Below, piece after piece: positions 8,247 through 16,567 of a DNA stretch of 64,000 nt. The stretch lies in the NCBI GenBank assembly GCA_031271975.1, contig JAISUR010000006.1:1-64000 (forward strand), given 5' to 3'. Under the pieces are notes generated by a model that was not told the origin of the DNA, ran no database searches, and saw nothing but the letters and a program-made list of their open reading frames with translations. Made by a program: the position numbers and the translations under genes. Source of the stretch: Propionibacteriaceae bacterium. GTDB lineage: Bacteria > Actinomycetota > Actinomycetes > Propionibacteriales > Propionibacteriaceae. Within the stretch, counting starts at the first letter, position 1, and each line of letters opens with the position of its first letter.

Positions 8247-8921
8247 ATGCCCTCCGCTAGTGATATCGGCAAGGAACTGGTCGCCCGCACCCCCGAAATG
8301 GCCGGCGGGCTGCTGCGCCAAATAGTCGAGTTTGGGATCAACGGACACCCGGCTTTCCCAGGCGCCAAAGCTGTCGCCGTCCGCGAACTCAGCAAGGCGG
8401 GCGAGCGCGAAAAGGCCATCGACGCCATCGTCGTGCAACACGTCGTGGTCGCCTCTGGGCAGGGGCTGGCCACTTCGGTCGGCGGCCTGCTCACCGTCCC
8501 GGTCACGTTGCCCGCCAACATCGCCGCCATGGCCGTCCTCGGCGTGCGCATGATCGGCGCAATCGCCCACCTGCGCGGCTACGATGTGGACGACCAACGT
8601 GTGCGTGCCGCCATCATGCTGGCGTTGGTCGGCGAAACCGAAGTCGCCCGGCTGCTCACCACGAACAAATTGCCCACAAGTCCGCTCGCCGTCGCCACCG
8701 CGCCCATGTACGACGCGGTCCTGGAACGCCAGGTGAGCGAAGAGGTGATGGCTTCGCTGGCTGGCCGGCTTGGCGGGAAACGCCTGACTACGCTGGCTTT
8801 GCGGCGGATCCCCGTGGTTGGCGGTGGTGTCGGCGCGGCGGTGGACGGCTGGTTCACCCACACTCTGGCTGATTACGCCAGGCGAGAATTTGTGGCCCGG
8901 CAGGGCAACCTGGGTGGGTGA
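8247..8921 (+). CDS. EcsC-like protein
   Basis: A 224-residue protein that looks like the EcsC family. Helices alternate with small-residue-rich stretches: VVASGQGLATSVGGLLTVPVTLPANIAAMAVLGVRMI is broken here by clear Gly/Pro turns, and the C terminus has RIPVVGGGVGAAVDGWFT, a form common in EcsC proteins. Family members associate with membranes and have been tied to protein secretion in Bacillus, but the biochemical role is unknown. ATG 8247 matches the expected N terminus; the open frame extends much further upstream only because it runs antisense to aat. It is followed after 73 bases by the sugar-binding lipoprotein. Confidence 0.7.
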   Translation: MPSASDIGKELVARTPEMAGGLLRQIVEFGINGHPAFPGAKAVAVRELSKAGEREKAIDAIVVQHVVVASGQGLATSVGGLLTVPVTLPANIAAMAVLGVRMIGAIAHLRGYDVDDQRVRAAIMLALVGETEVARLLTTNKLPTSPLAVATAPMYDAVLERQVSEEVMASLAGRLGGKRLTTLALRRIPVVGGGVGAAVDGWFTHTLADYARREFVARQGNLGG

Positions 8922-8994
8922 CTCGCGGTATCGTTACGTGGCTTTGTTTGCCCTTGGTCCTAATCTTGTTCTGTATCGAAAGCAAGGAGAGCGC

Positions 8995-9942
8995 ATGCCC
9001 AAGCTGCCTGCCGCCGTCGCTGCCATTGTGGCCGTAGCCCTGTTGGCCGTGACTGGTTGCTCAGGCCCGCAGACCTACATCATGGTCATCGGGCGCAGCA
9101 CCCAAGGCAAGTATTGGGAGGCCGCGGTCAATGGGGCCACCGAGCAGGCCGCCGCCGAAGGTGTGGCGATGGATTTCTTCGCCCCCGCGCGCGCCGACGA
9201 CGTGGACGGGCAATTGCAGTTGGTGCAGCAAGCGCTGGACACGCACCCGTCCGCCATCGCCTACTCCCCGATCAATCCGACGGCCGGGATCGAGCTGCTC
9301 AAGCAGATCCGGGAAGCCGGAATCCCGCTCATCGTTTTTGAGACCAAGACTGAAGGCTTCATCGGCGACGCCGTGGTCGTCACCAACAACCAGAACGCCG
9401 CATGGGAGGCCGCCCGGCACATCTGCGACCTGACCGGCGGCAAAGGTTCCGTCCTCATCGCCGCCAACGGCTTCAACCACCAGACCAACATCGACCGCCA
9501 CATCGGCTTCCAGCGCGGCATCAACGAAAACTGCCCCGACATGGAATGGCTGGATCCGATCAACACCGAAGGTGACGTCGAGACGGCCATCGCGCTCACC
9601 AAAGAGGCGCTCAAAGCACACGAAGATCTGGCCGGCATCCTGATCGTCGACCAGGTCTCCGCCGAAGGCATCATCGAAACCGTGACCGGCATGAAGAACG
9701 CACCCGTGCTCGTCGGCTTCGACTCCGGCAAAGTGCAGACAACCGCGATCCGCGAGGGTGTTATGGCGGGCGCGATCGCCCAAGACCCGGCCGCCATGGG
9801 CGAGAAGCTGATCTCCACCGCGGTCAAGTTCGTCCAGGGCAAAGGCGACGAGATCGCAAGCCAGGTCGATGTGAGCTACGTGTGGTACGACAAGTCCACC
9901 ATCGACAAGCCCAACATCCAGGCGCTGATCACCGAGTCGTAG
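8995..9942 (+). CDS. RbsB-like sugar-binding lipoprotein of an ABC importer (orphan)
   Basis: A 315-residue type I periplasmic-binding protein with a lipoprotein signal. ATG 8995 follows a strong AAGGAGA; a hydrophobic run ends in the lipobox LAVTGC. The mature part starts with the characteristic YIMVIGRSTQGKYWEAAVNG and contains AIAYSPINPTAGIELLKQIREAG, IPLIVFETK and the hinge-region GFDSGKVQTTAIREGVMAGAIAQDP, as in ribose/xylose/autoinducer-2-type receptors. No ATPase or permease follows it; a permease of the matching RbsC family is encoded 10 kb away at 19,173-20,642. It may serve that permease or a transporter outside the window. The ligand is unknown. Confidence 0.85.
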   Translation: MPKLPAAVAAIVAVALLAVTGCSGPQTYIMVIGRSTQGKYWEAAVNGATEQAAAEGVAMDFFAPARADDVDGQLQLVQQALDTHPSAIAYSPINPTAGIELLKQIREAGIPLIVFETKTEGFIGDAVVVTNNQNAAWEAARHICDLTGGKGSVLIAANGFNHQTNIDRHIGFQRGINENCPDMEWLDPINTEGDVETAIALTKEALKAHEDLAGILIVDQVSAEGIIETVTGMKNAPVLVGFDSGKVQTTAIREGVMAGAIAQDPAAMGEKLISTAVKFVQGKGDEIASQVDVSYVWYDKSTIDKPNIQALITES

Positions 9943-9997
9943 GGGTCCCTGCGTGGTGAGGCCTCCCTCCACCCGTCATCGAAGAACAACCCCACTC

Positions 9998-10119
9998 CGT
10001 CATCCCGGACAACCTCACCCCGTCATGCCGGACTCGTTCCGGCATCTTGGGACAAAGTCCCATGCACCCCGCAGGGGTGCCCCTGCGGGGCACACGGACT
10101 ACGTCCGAGATCCCGGAAC
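9998..10119. repeat. Dispersed intergenic palindromic repeat, full copy
   Basis: This part of the 411-base gap before the LuxR gene holds the full module series of the dispersed repeat: CGTCATCCCGGAC, CGTCATGCCGGACTCGTTCC with GGCAT (a palindrome), TTGGGACAAAGTCCCATGC, a CCCGCAGGGG / CCCCTGCGGGG inverted pair, CACACGGACTACGTCCGAGA and ATCCCGGAACA. It runs straight into the 21-base tandem repeat. No coding signal is visible from 9,943 to 10,353. Confidence 0.8.
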
Positions 10120-10217
10120 AAGTCCGGGATGACGGGGAACGGGTCCGGGATGACGGGGAACGGGTCCGGGATGACGGGGAACGGGTCCGGGATGACGGGG
10201 AACGGGTCCGGGATGAC
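10120..10217. repeat. 21-bp tandem repeat, about 4.7 units
   Basis: The unit GGGTCCGGGATGACGGGGAA plus C is repeated at 10141, 10162 and 10183 without change, with a first variant unit at 10120 (AAG for GGG) and a partial unit at 10204-10217. The unit contains the TCCGGGATGACG end of the dispersed repeat, so it seems to have grown from that element. The 21-base period keeps a reading frame open, but this is an artefact of the period and not a gene. Confidence 0.9.
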
Positions 10218-10353
10218 TGGTTGGGTGCCCGATCGAGTCCGGGATGTCGACGAGAGGGAACTCTCGGATCAGCACACCAACCTCTTTCCAGTGCGGTTCC
10301 CCCCTTGAATCGGCGATGCAGGCTGGTCTTGTGGAGCTTATGGAGGGGGGACC

Positions 10354-12831
10354 ATGCGCGACACCGTTATCGGGTACTTGCGAGAGGGAATCTCGGTCAA
10401 CTTGGTGGGGCTGCCTGGCTCCGGGCGCTCCACCTTGGCCAGGGCCGTGCGAACGCGGCTTGGTGAGCTCGGCAACACTGTGTTCCAGGTGAACGCGGTC
10501 GCCGACTTGAAGGAACGGGCGCTCGCCGCCTTGGCCACTTCGGGGATAGAAATCCCCGCCGGTGCGGGCATGGTTGCCGGCGCGGTTAACGCCTTGACCC
10601 GCGTCCTGCCTGGCCCCAGTGCGACGCTGCTGGTCGACGACGCTGACGATCTCGACCAGTTGTCGTTGGGCGCGATCAGCGCCGCCCATGCCCGCACCGG
10701 TTTCACCGTCCTCTTCGTGACGCGCCGCGCGGGGCCGCAGCGTACTTTCTCGGCGATCCAACCCAGTGTGCGCGTCCACGTCGGGCCGCTCCCGTTCGAC
10801 CAGTTGCACATGCTCATCCGGGAGTTGCTGCCCGAAGGCGCGCAGGCGCAAACGGTGGCCCGGATCGCCACCATGACAGGTGGCCTGCCCGGACCCGCGC
10901 ACGGCTTGATCGAGGTGTGCCGCCGCAACGAACGCCTGGTGCTGACCCGCGACGGCTGGAGCTTCGGGCCACGCATGTGGTGCCCAGAATTGTCGCCGGT
11001 GGTCGAGAATCTGCTGGCCGACTTGGACGCCGGCCAGTTGGACGCGCTGCTGCTGTTGGCGATTTCGGGCACGTCGACGATCGGGCGCGCCAACCAGTTG
11101 GTAACGCCTGACCGCATCGCGCAACTGGACGCCGCCGGGCTGCTACAGGTGATTTCCACGGCCAACGGCCAGGTGTTGGGCATCTTCCCGCCCCTGGTCA
11201 CGGAATACTTGCGGCACGAATCCAAGCCCACCGCACTGCTCGCCGCGCGTGAATCAAACGCGTCCCATGACCCCAAGGCGGTGCTCGCCACTGAAGGTCT
11301 GGGCGCAAGCCCCACGGCTCTGGACCCGGGGCAGGCGGCGGTGTTGTCCGGCTATCTCACCGGCTTGTGGCAGACCGAGGTCGCCGTGGCCAGGGCCGCT
11401 TGGGAGGCGAAACCGAACCCCACCGCGGCCATCCGCTTGCTCGCCGCTTTGCACGCCGCGGGTGCGCCATCCAGCGAAGCCGCCCAGGTGCTGCGCAACA
11501 CGTCAGCCGCCCGCAGCCCCAGACAGCAGGCGCTCTTGCTGGTTTGGGATGCCATCTACCGGGCGGAGTATTCCGGCCTGCCGAAGGCCCTGGCCAAGTT
11601 GGCGTCGGGGCGGGTGCGGCTGCCGCAGTGCGAGGCGCTGTTGCAGGCCGCCGAAGCCCACCTGCGCTTCACGAACGGCGAGGTGCCGCAACTGCCGTTG
11701 GCGGGGGCCGCCGGCGAGGATCGGCTGGGCGAGGACCTGGCGCGATCTGTCGAAGCCGAGATCCTGCTCGCCCGCGGCATGACGCTTGACGCCGGGGAAA
11801 TCTTGGCCCAGCACCATCCCGCCGACCCGGTCTTCACGGCCCACGCGGACACCGAACGGGCTTTGGCGCAAGTGCTGCACGGTGAGATCGACGCGGGCTT
11901 GGAGTTGGCCTGTTCCCGGCTGGCCAACACCAAGTCCGCACTGGATCCCGGAGTCTTCCAGTGCTTCGGCTACGTGATCACGCTGGGTTTGGCGTTGCAG
12001 GGCCGACTCACCGAGTTGAACGCCTTCGCGGGCACGTTGCTCACACTCACCCGGACCGGAACGCTTTACAGGGACTATTGGCTCGGGGTGCTGGGTTTGA
12101 CGGCGGTAGCCGCCCGCTGGCGGCGGGAGACGGACTTTGCCAACGCGCTGGCCAACCAGTTGCGGTGCCAGCGGCCGCGCAGCGGGCCGTTCCCAGGCAT
12201 GAGTTCGCACACGCTTGCCCAGTTGGTGCTCGATCCTGCTGCGAACGTTTGGGGCGCTGTCACCGCCGCCCTCGACAAGGGCTACGTCGCCGCTGCCGTG
12301 GTCACAGCCGCCGCGGCCGTCGAACGCCGCCCGGACCAGGTGGCGGTGGGACGTTTGCAGAAGGTCCTGAAACACGTCCAGTCGCCCATGCTGCGGGCCA
12401 TCGGCGAGTATGCGGTGACCACGGCCAACGGCGACTTGGACCGGCTGGACCGGGTCATCGACCGGCTGCGCGACACCGGTGCGATCGTCCACGCCGTGCG
12501 GGCCAGTGTGCAACTCGCGCTGGCGCTGCGCCGCAAAGGGCAGCGGGCGATGGCTGTGAGTTCCGCCGACGCCGGCTGGGCGATGATGCGCGAGACCGGA
12601 GCCCAGTGCGAGGCGCTGTTTGCCCCACTGGTGGCCGACATCGACCTTTCGTCGCGAGAACGGGAGATCTGTGCCTGCACGAACGAGGGCATGTCCACAT
12701 CCCAGATCGCCGCCCTCTACGAACTGAGTGTGCGCACCGTGGAGAACCACGTCTCCAACATGTACCGCAAGATCGGCGTCTCCAGCCGCTCCCGGCTGCG
12801 TGCGGTGACGACCACCTGGCTGGCCCCCTGA
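10354..12831 (+). CDS. Large LuxR-family ATPase-type transcriptional regulator (paralogue 1)
   Basis: An 825-residue regulator with an N-terminal AAA/STAND-like ATPase core, a long helical middle and a C-terminal LuxR helix-turn-helix (about residues 765-822: SSREREICACTNEGMSTSQI, then SVRTVENHVSNMYRKIG). The P-loop at residues 19-27 reads GLPGSGRST, with Arg where Lys is normal; Walker B LLVDDAD is at 92-98. ATG 10354 follows GGAGGGGGG. A paralogue at 20,979-23,513 has the same layout and the same Arg. It sits directly upstream of, and co-oriented with, the SipW-type operon, which it probably controls. The signal it senses is unknown; the helical middle may be a TPR-like or MalT-like scaffold. 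Confidence 0.88.
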   Translation: MRDTVIGYLREGISVNLVGLPGSGRSTLARAVRTRLGELGNTVFQVNAVADLKERALAALATSGIEIPAGAGMVAGAVNALTRVLPGPSATLLVDDADDLDQLSLGAISAAHARTGFTVLFVTRRAGPQRTFSAIQPSVRVHVGPLPFDQLHMLIRELLPEGAQAQTVARIATMTGGLPGPAHGLIEVCRRNERLVLTRDGWSFGPRMWCPELSPVVENLLADLDAGQLDALLLLAISGTSTIGRANQLVTPDRIAQLDAAGLLQVISTANGQVLGIFPPLVTEYLRHESKPTALLAARESNASHDPKAVLATEGLGASPTALDPGQAAVLSGYLTGLWQTEVAVARAAWEAKPNPTAAIRLLAALHAAGAPSSEAAQVLRNTSAARSPRQQALLLVWDAIYRAEYSGLPKALAKLASGRVRLPQCEALLQAAEAHLRFTNGEVPQLPLAGAAGEDRLGEDLARSVEAEILLARGMTLDAGEILAQHHPADPVFTAHADTERALAQVLHGEIDAGLELACSRLANTKSALDPGVFQCFGYVITLGLALQGRLTELNAFAGTLLTLTRTGTLYRDYWLGVLGLTAVAARWRRETDFANALANQLRCQRPRSGPFPGMSSHTLAQLVLDPAANVWGAVTAALDKGYVAAAVVTAAAAVERRPDQVAVGRLQKVLKHVQSPMLRAIGEYAVTTANGDLDRLDRVIDRLRDTGAIVHAVRASVQLALALRRKGQRAMAVSSADAGWAMMRETGAQCEALFAPLVADIDLSSREREICACTNEGMSTSQIAALYELSVRTVENHVSNMYRKIGVSSRSRLRAVTTTWLAP

Positions 12832-12911
12832 TACTCACCGGTGGTCATTGCCGCCACGCCGAGGCGGGGACCGGGACCCGCGCCGCTACTCAGACAGCCG
12901 CAGATCCCGAC

Positions 12912-12938
12912 TTGGGCAATCGGGTACCCGCCTAGCGT
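12912..12938 (+). promoter_or_regulatory. Candidate promoter with palindrome for the SipW-type operon
   Basis: The 147-base gap between the LuxR gene and the first subunit gene holds TTGGGC (12912-12917) and TAGCGT (12933-12938), 15 bases apart, which is short for a -35/-10 pair and suits an activated promoter. Between them lies the perfect 10-base palindrome CGGGTACCCG (12921-12930), a reasonable site for a dimeric LuxR-type HTH. The pairing of this site with the neighbouring regulator is inference. Confidence 0.35.
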
Positions 12939-12978
12939 CGAAAGTGTCGGAATAAAACCCAACCGAAGGGTAAAACCA

Positions 12979-13653
12979 ATGGAAAACACACACCTCGTCA
13001 TCCCCGCCAGGGGTGGCTCGAAGCGCCGCAGGGCGATCATCGCTTTCGGCTCGCTGCTCGGCGTCGGGGCGCTGCTGACCACAGCCGCATTCACCGACGT
13101 CGCCTACCTCAACCTGAACGGCAATAGCGCCTTCGGCGGCGGCGGGACCTCGTACAACATTCAAGTCGTCAAGACCGATCCCACCACGGGCGCCCAGATC
13201 GCCAACCAGTGGCAGGAAGCCGATGACCCGGCGGGCGTCCCGTTGAAGATCGACGGCTCGGACACGCTGTTTCCCGGCTCGGCCGACATCAGCGTGGACA
13301 TCCCCGTGCGCAACGCCTCGCCGAAGCTGAAGTCGGGCCTGACGCTTTCGCTGGCGCAGCTTCCGGACGTGCCCGGCACGCGGGAGACCGATCCCAACTT
13401 CCGCTCCAGCCTGCGTTTCGACGTGAGCATGCCGGCCACGCACGGCTCCGCCGCGACAAACCACACCAACAAGACCTTCGCGGAGGTCAACGCGCTGGCT
13501 CTGGGCAACTTGGACGCCGGCGAAGTCTCGAAGGTCACGCTGAAGATCCGCCTGCTTGATCAGGCGACGTCGGGTGCGCCCTATACCGATGACTCCCTGC
13601 AAGGAAAAGCCGCCTACTTGCAGGCTGTGTTCAACGGTACGTCGATCAACTGA
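12979..13653 (+). CDS. SipW-type alternate-signal exported protein, probable major subunit
   Basis: A 224-residue exported protein with a long basic N terminus (GGSKRRRAI), a hydrophobic core (LLGVGALLTTAAF) and then TD, the A-x-F-T-D type signal end seen in TasA/camelysin-like proteins cleaved by SipW peptidases. The mature part is beta-rich, with SADISVDIPVRNASPKLKSG and LDAGEVSKVTLKIRLL resembling the jelly-roll of such fibre proteins. ATG 12979 follows GAAGGG. It is the first gene of the operon and is set off from the rest by a perfect hairpin (13661-13692), which fits higher output of a structural subunit. No Cys is present. Assignment to a fibre is by analogy. Confidence 0.72.
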   Translation: MENTHLVIPARGGSKRRRAIIAFGSLLGVGALLTTAAFTDVAYLNLNGNSAFGGGGTSYNIQVVKTDPTTGAQIANQWQEADDPAGVPLKIDGSDTLFPGSADISVDIPVRNASPKLKSGLTLSLAQLPDVPGTRETDPNFRSSLRFDVSMPATHGSAATNHTNKTFAEVNALALGNLDAGEVSKVTLKIRLLDQATSGAPYTDDSLQGKAAYLQAVFNGTSIN

Positions 13654-13660
13654 TCAATAC

Positions 13661-13692
13661 GTGTGGGAGGCCGGATCTCCGGCCTCCCACAC
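13661..13692 (+). terminator. Perfect 14-bp hairpin after the first subunit gene (attenuator or mRNA stabiliser)
   Basis: GTGTGGGAGGCCGG, loop ATCT, then CCGGCCTCCCACAC form a perfect 14-bp stem starting 8 bases after the first subunit gene's stop. No T-run follows. The next gene starts 38 bases later on the same strand with no good promoter between. It may end most transcripts after the first gene or protect that message's 3' end. Confidence 0.8.
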
Positions 13693-13730
13693 ATCAAACA
13701 CCCGACAAAGAACCTCACCAAGGAGAACAC

Positions 13731-14339
13731 ATGCACGCGCGTTTCGTCCGGCTGATCGCGGCCTGGATGCTGCTATTGGCGGCATCAGCGCTGCTCACGG
13801 ACGCCGCCGTCGTGGGTTCGCAGACGATCCAGGTGCACGGCAACGGCGTCCGGTTTTCAATCGAGACGGCCGCTGGCACCCGAGCCGACTGGCAGCCCGG
13901 CCCGGCCGATTGGAAGCCGAGTTCGCAGCGGGTGACCATCAAGCTCTGTGACGAACCCCAATATCCACTCGGCCCCGGCCAGCAGGTGTCGGTGCGCGTC
14001 GCTGCCCGAACCACCGCGGCGGTGCCCGCCGCCTTGATCGTCGAGGCCCGCGATCCCGACCCGCTCGGCCCAGCGCTTGATCCGGCCACCGGTACGTACC
14101 TGGAGCTTTTCGACCAATTACACGTCACCGTCTCCGAAGCCGGGCAGACATTCTTCGATGGCCCTGCCACCGCGCTCGTCGGCGTCGACTTGGGGGAGTT
14201 GGCACCTCGGCCGCAGGCCGATTCGCCCGCGCACGGCCGTCTCTTTGACCTGACGGTGAGCGTGCCGGAGAGCGTCGACAACCGCTGGCAGGGGGCGGCC
14301 ACCGGTTTCCAAGTCTTGCTGAGAGGGGTATCCAAGTGA
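13731..14339 (+). CDS. Exported protein of the SipW-type operon, minor subunit candidate
   Basis: A 202-residue exported protein. The start ATG 13731 follows CAAGGAGAA. A hydrophobic signal (LIAAWMLLLAASALLTDAAV) again ends in an L-T-D step before beta-rich sequence, in line with the alternate signals of its neighbours. The body contains QRVTIKLCDEPQYPLGPGQQ and SVRVAARTTAAVPAALIVEA, a beta-sandwich-like pattern of alternating hydrophobic residues. Its stop overlaps the GTG start of the next gene, so translation is coupled. No named family is recognised beyond the operon context. Confidence 0.65.
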   Translation: MHARFVRLIAAWMLLLAASALLTDAAVVGSQTIQVHGNGVRFSIETAAGTRADWQPGPADWKPSSQRVTIKLCDEPQYPLGPGQQVSVRVAARTTAAVPAALIVEARDPDPLGPALDPATGTYLELFDQLHVTVSEAGQTFFDGPATALVGVDLGELAPRPQADSPAHGRLFDLTVSVPESVDNRWQGAATGFQVLLRGVSK

Positions 14340-14902
14340 TCCGCCAAGATGTCCGCACTCCCATGGCGGTCCTCGGCATGGGCGCGTTGCTCGCCGTCGC
14401 CGTCACCGCCGGCGCGTTCACCGACCGGTTGGAGGTGGTCCTCGGCGATGGCGACCGCCTGGGTGCGAGCTACAACCTCGCGTTGGTGCGTCCCGGCGGC
14501 GACCTGTACGAAGCAAACCCCATCCCCGAACGCTTCAACCGCGCGGGCACTATCGTGCCGGTCTGGGGGCAGGGGCCCTATCCCGAGCCGGTGATGGAAT
14601 TCAAGCTGATTACCACCACGAAGGCGGTCGGCTTGGTCCACATCCGACCGGAGGACGACAATCCCGCGCCGAGCCAACATGACCCATTTCACTACACGCT
14701 ATTCACCGTGCGCATCGACGGGCAGGCGTTCGCCGACCACGTGACCGCCAACCAACTCGCCGCGATGCCCATCACCGACTGGGAACAGGGCGTGGCCAAA
14801 GCGGTCGAAGTGCAGTTGTCGCTGCAGCCCGGAATCAGTGATCCGAACGTTCTCGGGCGGGCGCTCTACTTCGCACTGCACATCGAGGGGAGGACATCGT
14901 GA
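14336..14902 (+). CDS. SipW-type alternate-signal exported protein, minor subunit candidate
   Basis: A 188-residue exported protein starting at GTG 14336, which overlaps the previous stop. Its signal, VLGMGALLAVAVTAGAFTD, has the same A-F-T-D end as the first subunit and is followed by RLEVVLGDGDRLGASYNLAL, close in layout to the first subunit's TDVAYLNLNGNSAF...SYNIQVV. The body is beta-rich and lacks Cys. It overlaps the next gene by 4 bases at GTGA. It is most likely a minor or alternative subunit of the same surface structure; this is inferred from signal type and operon membership. Confidence 0.68.
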   Translation: MIRQDVRTPMAVLGMGALLAVAVTAGAFTDRLEVVLGDGDRLGASYNLALVRPGGDLYEANPIPERFNRAGTIVPVWGQGPYPEPVMEFKLITTTKAVGLVHIRPEDDNPAPSQHDPFHYTLFTVRIDGQAFADHVTANQLAAMPITDWEQGVAKAVEVQLSLQPGISDPNVLGRALYFALHIEGRTS

Positions 14903-15450
14903 GGGTATTCTGCTCAGCCGCCTTGGTGGCATTCCTGGTTTGGGGATCAGCCTTGGGTGCGTGGGGAAACACCGACACCGCTGCCCGCGTGGTTATCGAC
15001 GCCCCTTATCCCGGCCACGAAAGCACCTTCGAACTGCACGCCGAACTGCCCGTCGGCGCCGACGTGAGCGTGGTCCTGGACCAAGCCATCGGGCCGCACT
15101 GGGAGGGGCCCTACCCGCCGCAGATATCGCTGGCCACGCCAGCGGGAATCGTCGTCGCCAACGGCACGGCCGGCGAATTGCTGGGCAAGCCGGCGCCGGT
15201 GGGCAAATCCAGCGGCGCGGTCACCTTGCGCGGCGCGTTGCAACTGCCCTACGAGGCCGGCGACGAACTCCAAGGCCAATCTCTGGAGCTGACCTTCAGG
15301 CTGGTCGCTGAGCAGAAGTCGCCGGGCGGCCCCGGGGTCCACTCCGGGGGTTTCCGGGCTGAGTCGGCGGTCGGCTGGGCGCTGCTGGGGATTTCGGTCG
15401 CCGGGCTGGTGGCGCTGCTGATCTTGAAACTGCGGAAGGACAAGCCATGA
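14899..15450 (+). CDS. Exported protein with C-terminal membrane anchor
   Basis: A 183-residue protein with an N-terminal signal (FCSAALVAFLVWGSALGAWG) and, unlike its neighbours, a C-terminal transmembrane helix near residues 155-176 (VGWALLGISVAGLVALLIL) followed by a basic tail KLRKDKP. The mature domain between is beta-rich (ESTFELHAELPVGADVSVVL) and would face outward. This topology suits an anchor or base protein that holds the appendage in the membrane. GTG 14899 overlaps the upstream stop and its own stop overlaps the next ATG. No family is recognised by motif. Confidence 0.68.
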   Translation: MRVFCSAALVAFLVWGSALGAWGNTDTAARVVIDAPYPGHESTFELHAELPVGADVSVVLDQAIGPHWEGPYPPQISLATPAGIVVANGTAGELLGKPAPVGKSSGAVTLRGALQLPYEAGDELQGQSLELTFRLVAEQKSPGGPGVHSGGFRAESAVGWALLGISVAGLVALLILKLRKDKP

Positions 15451-16064
15451 GTGTTCCCAGACGCTGGGCGCTGCTCGCGGCCGCATTGGCGTTGGCCTAC
15501 ATCCCGGGCTCAACCGCCGCCTACAGCGACCGGGCGCACTTCAACGTGGACACCGCAACGCTGTCGAGCTTCGACCCCTTCGAATTGGTCGTCGTCGACG
15601 CCGGGGTGGCCCATCGCGCCGACCCGGTGCGGCTTTCCGTGGCGGACGGGGACTTGCTACTGCCCGGCCACACCGTGACCAAGACGCTGACGGTCGCGAA
15701 CAACAATCCGGTAATCGCGGCCGCCGTCGAATTTCGCGTGCTGGCCGTCGATATCAGCGGCAGCCAGCCGATCTCCGACTACCTGCGGTTCAGCGTCGCC
15801 GACAGCTCTGGCGCCACCATCTTGGGCGACCCCGGCAACCCGGCGAATGGGGCGTCCAAAGGCGCGGTCGGCCGTATCGGAGTCCTGGACCACCGCGGCG
15901 ATCCCCGCCTGGCCGACGGCGATCCGTGGACGCCCGGCCCGTACGACTCTTGGGAAGAGCTGACCGTCACCGTCCATCTGCTCAACCACGGCAGTCTCAA
16001 CAACCGCGGCAATGGCTGGGCGCGGGTCGCCATCCAATTTGACGCGACTTCGGTGGACATATGA
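15447..16064 (+). CDS. SipW-type alternate-signal exported protein
   Basis: A 205-residue exported protein with signal WALLAAALALAYIPGSTAAY followed by SD, matching the A-x-[FY]-[TS]-D end of the other signals in this operon. DGDLLLPGHTVTKTLTVANN followed by NPVIAAAVEFRVLAVD is the TasA/camelysin-like beta-strand pattern (a PG-x-T/S-x-x-x-x-x-x-x-x-N step is common there). The C-terminal part has EELTVTVHLLNHGSLNNRGN. The ATG overlaps the upstream stop, and its stop overlaps the signal peptidase start, so the peptidase is translated directly after it. It is probably another subunit, with a role that cannot be separated from the others by sequence. Confidence 0.7.
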   Translation: MSVPRRWALLAAALALAYIPGSTAAYSDRAHFNVDTATLSSFDPFELVVVDAGVAHRADPVRLSVADGDLLLPGHTVTKTLTVANNNPVIAAAVEFRVLAVDISGSQPISDYLRFSVADSSGATILGDPGNPANGASKGAVGRIGVLDHRGDPRLADGDPWTPGPYDSWEELTVTVHLLNHGSLNNRGNGWARVAIQFDATSVDI

Positions 16065-16567
16065 ACGTGGCGCGTTGGCGGCGCGGGTTGCGTTTCGCCC
16101 AGCGGTGGCTGCTGAACATGGCCGCCGCGTTGGGTGCGCTGTGCCTGTTGGGCTTCCTGGTTTGCGTCGCCTTCGGGCTGCGGCCAGCCGTCGTGATCTC
16201 CGGATCGATGGAGCCGGCTTATCCAGTGGGTTCGGTGACGTTCGCGAAGACCGTGCCGGTGTCCGAGATCCGCGTCGGCGACGTCGTCACACTGCCACGC
16301 AACGACGGAAACGGCCTTGTCACCCACCGGGTCATCAAGATCGAGCGCGGCCTGCGCACCGACCGCGCCCTGGTGTTGCAAGGCGACGCCAACCGCGAGC
16401 CCGATTTGCTGCCCTACGAGGTGGCGCAGGCCGGGCGGGTCGTCGCCGTGATCCCGCTGGCCGGATACCTCGTGCAGGCTGTCCAGGCCAATTTCTTCCT
16501 CGCCGTCGCGGTGTTGGTTTCGATCACCCTCTTGGCGGCCATACCGATAAAGGAGACACATGATTAA
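16061..16567 (+). CDS. sipW: SipW-like ER-type signal peptidase I
   Basis: A 168-residue signal peptidase with one N-terminal membrane helix, the catalytic Ser49 in ISGSMEP and, in the place of the usual bacterial Lys, His89 in LVTHRVI. The Ser/His pair marks the ER-type (SipW) class. The Box E-like GDANREPD follows, and a second membrane helix lies near residues 140-160 (FFLAVAVLVSITLLAAIPI). SipW enzymes process fibre proteins such as TasA rather than general secretory proteins, and here the gene sits inside an operon of alternate-signal proteins, which should be its clients. Start ATG 16061 overlaps the previous stop; its own end overlaps the propeller gene by 8 bases. Confidence 0.88.
   Translation: MNVARWRRGLRFAQRWLLNMAAALGALCLLGFLVCVAFGLRPAVVISGSMEPAYPVGSVTFAKTVPVSEIRVGDVVTLPRNDGNGLVTHRVIKIERGLRTDRALVLQGDANREPDLLPYEVAQAGRVVAVIPLAGYLVQAVQANFFLAVAVLVSITLLAAIPIKETHD

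Noticed and set aside
10120-10217. CRISPR array
   Set aside because: Units are directly adjacent with no unique spacers, and no cas gene is in the window.
10047-10466. Open frame with repeated R-V-R-D-D-G-E units
   Set aside because: The frame exists because the 21-base tandem repeat has a length divisible by three; there is no ribosome-binding site and it overlaps the real LuxR gene in another frame.
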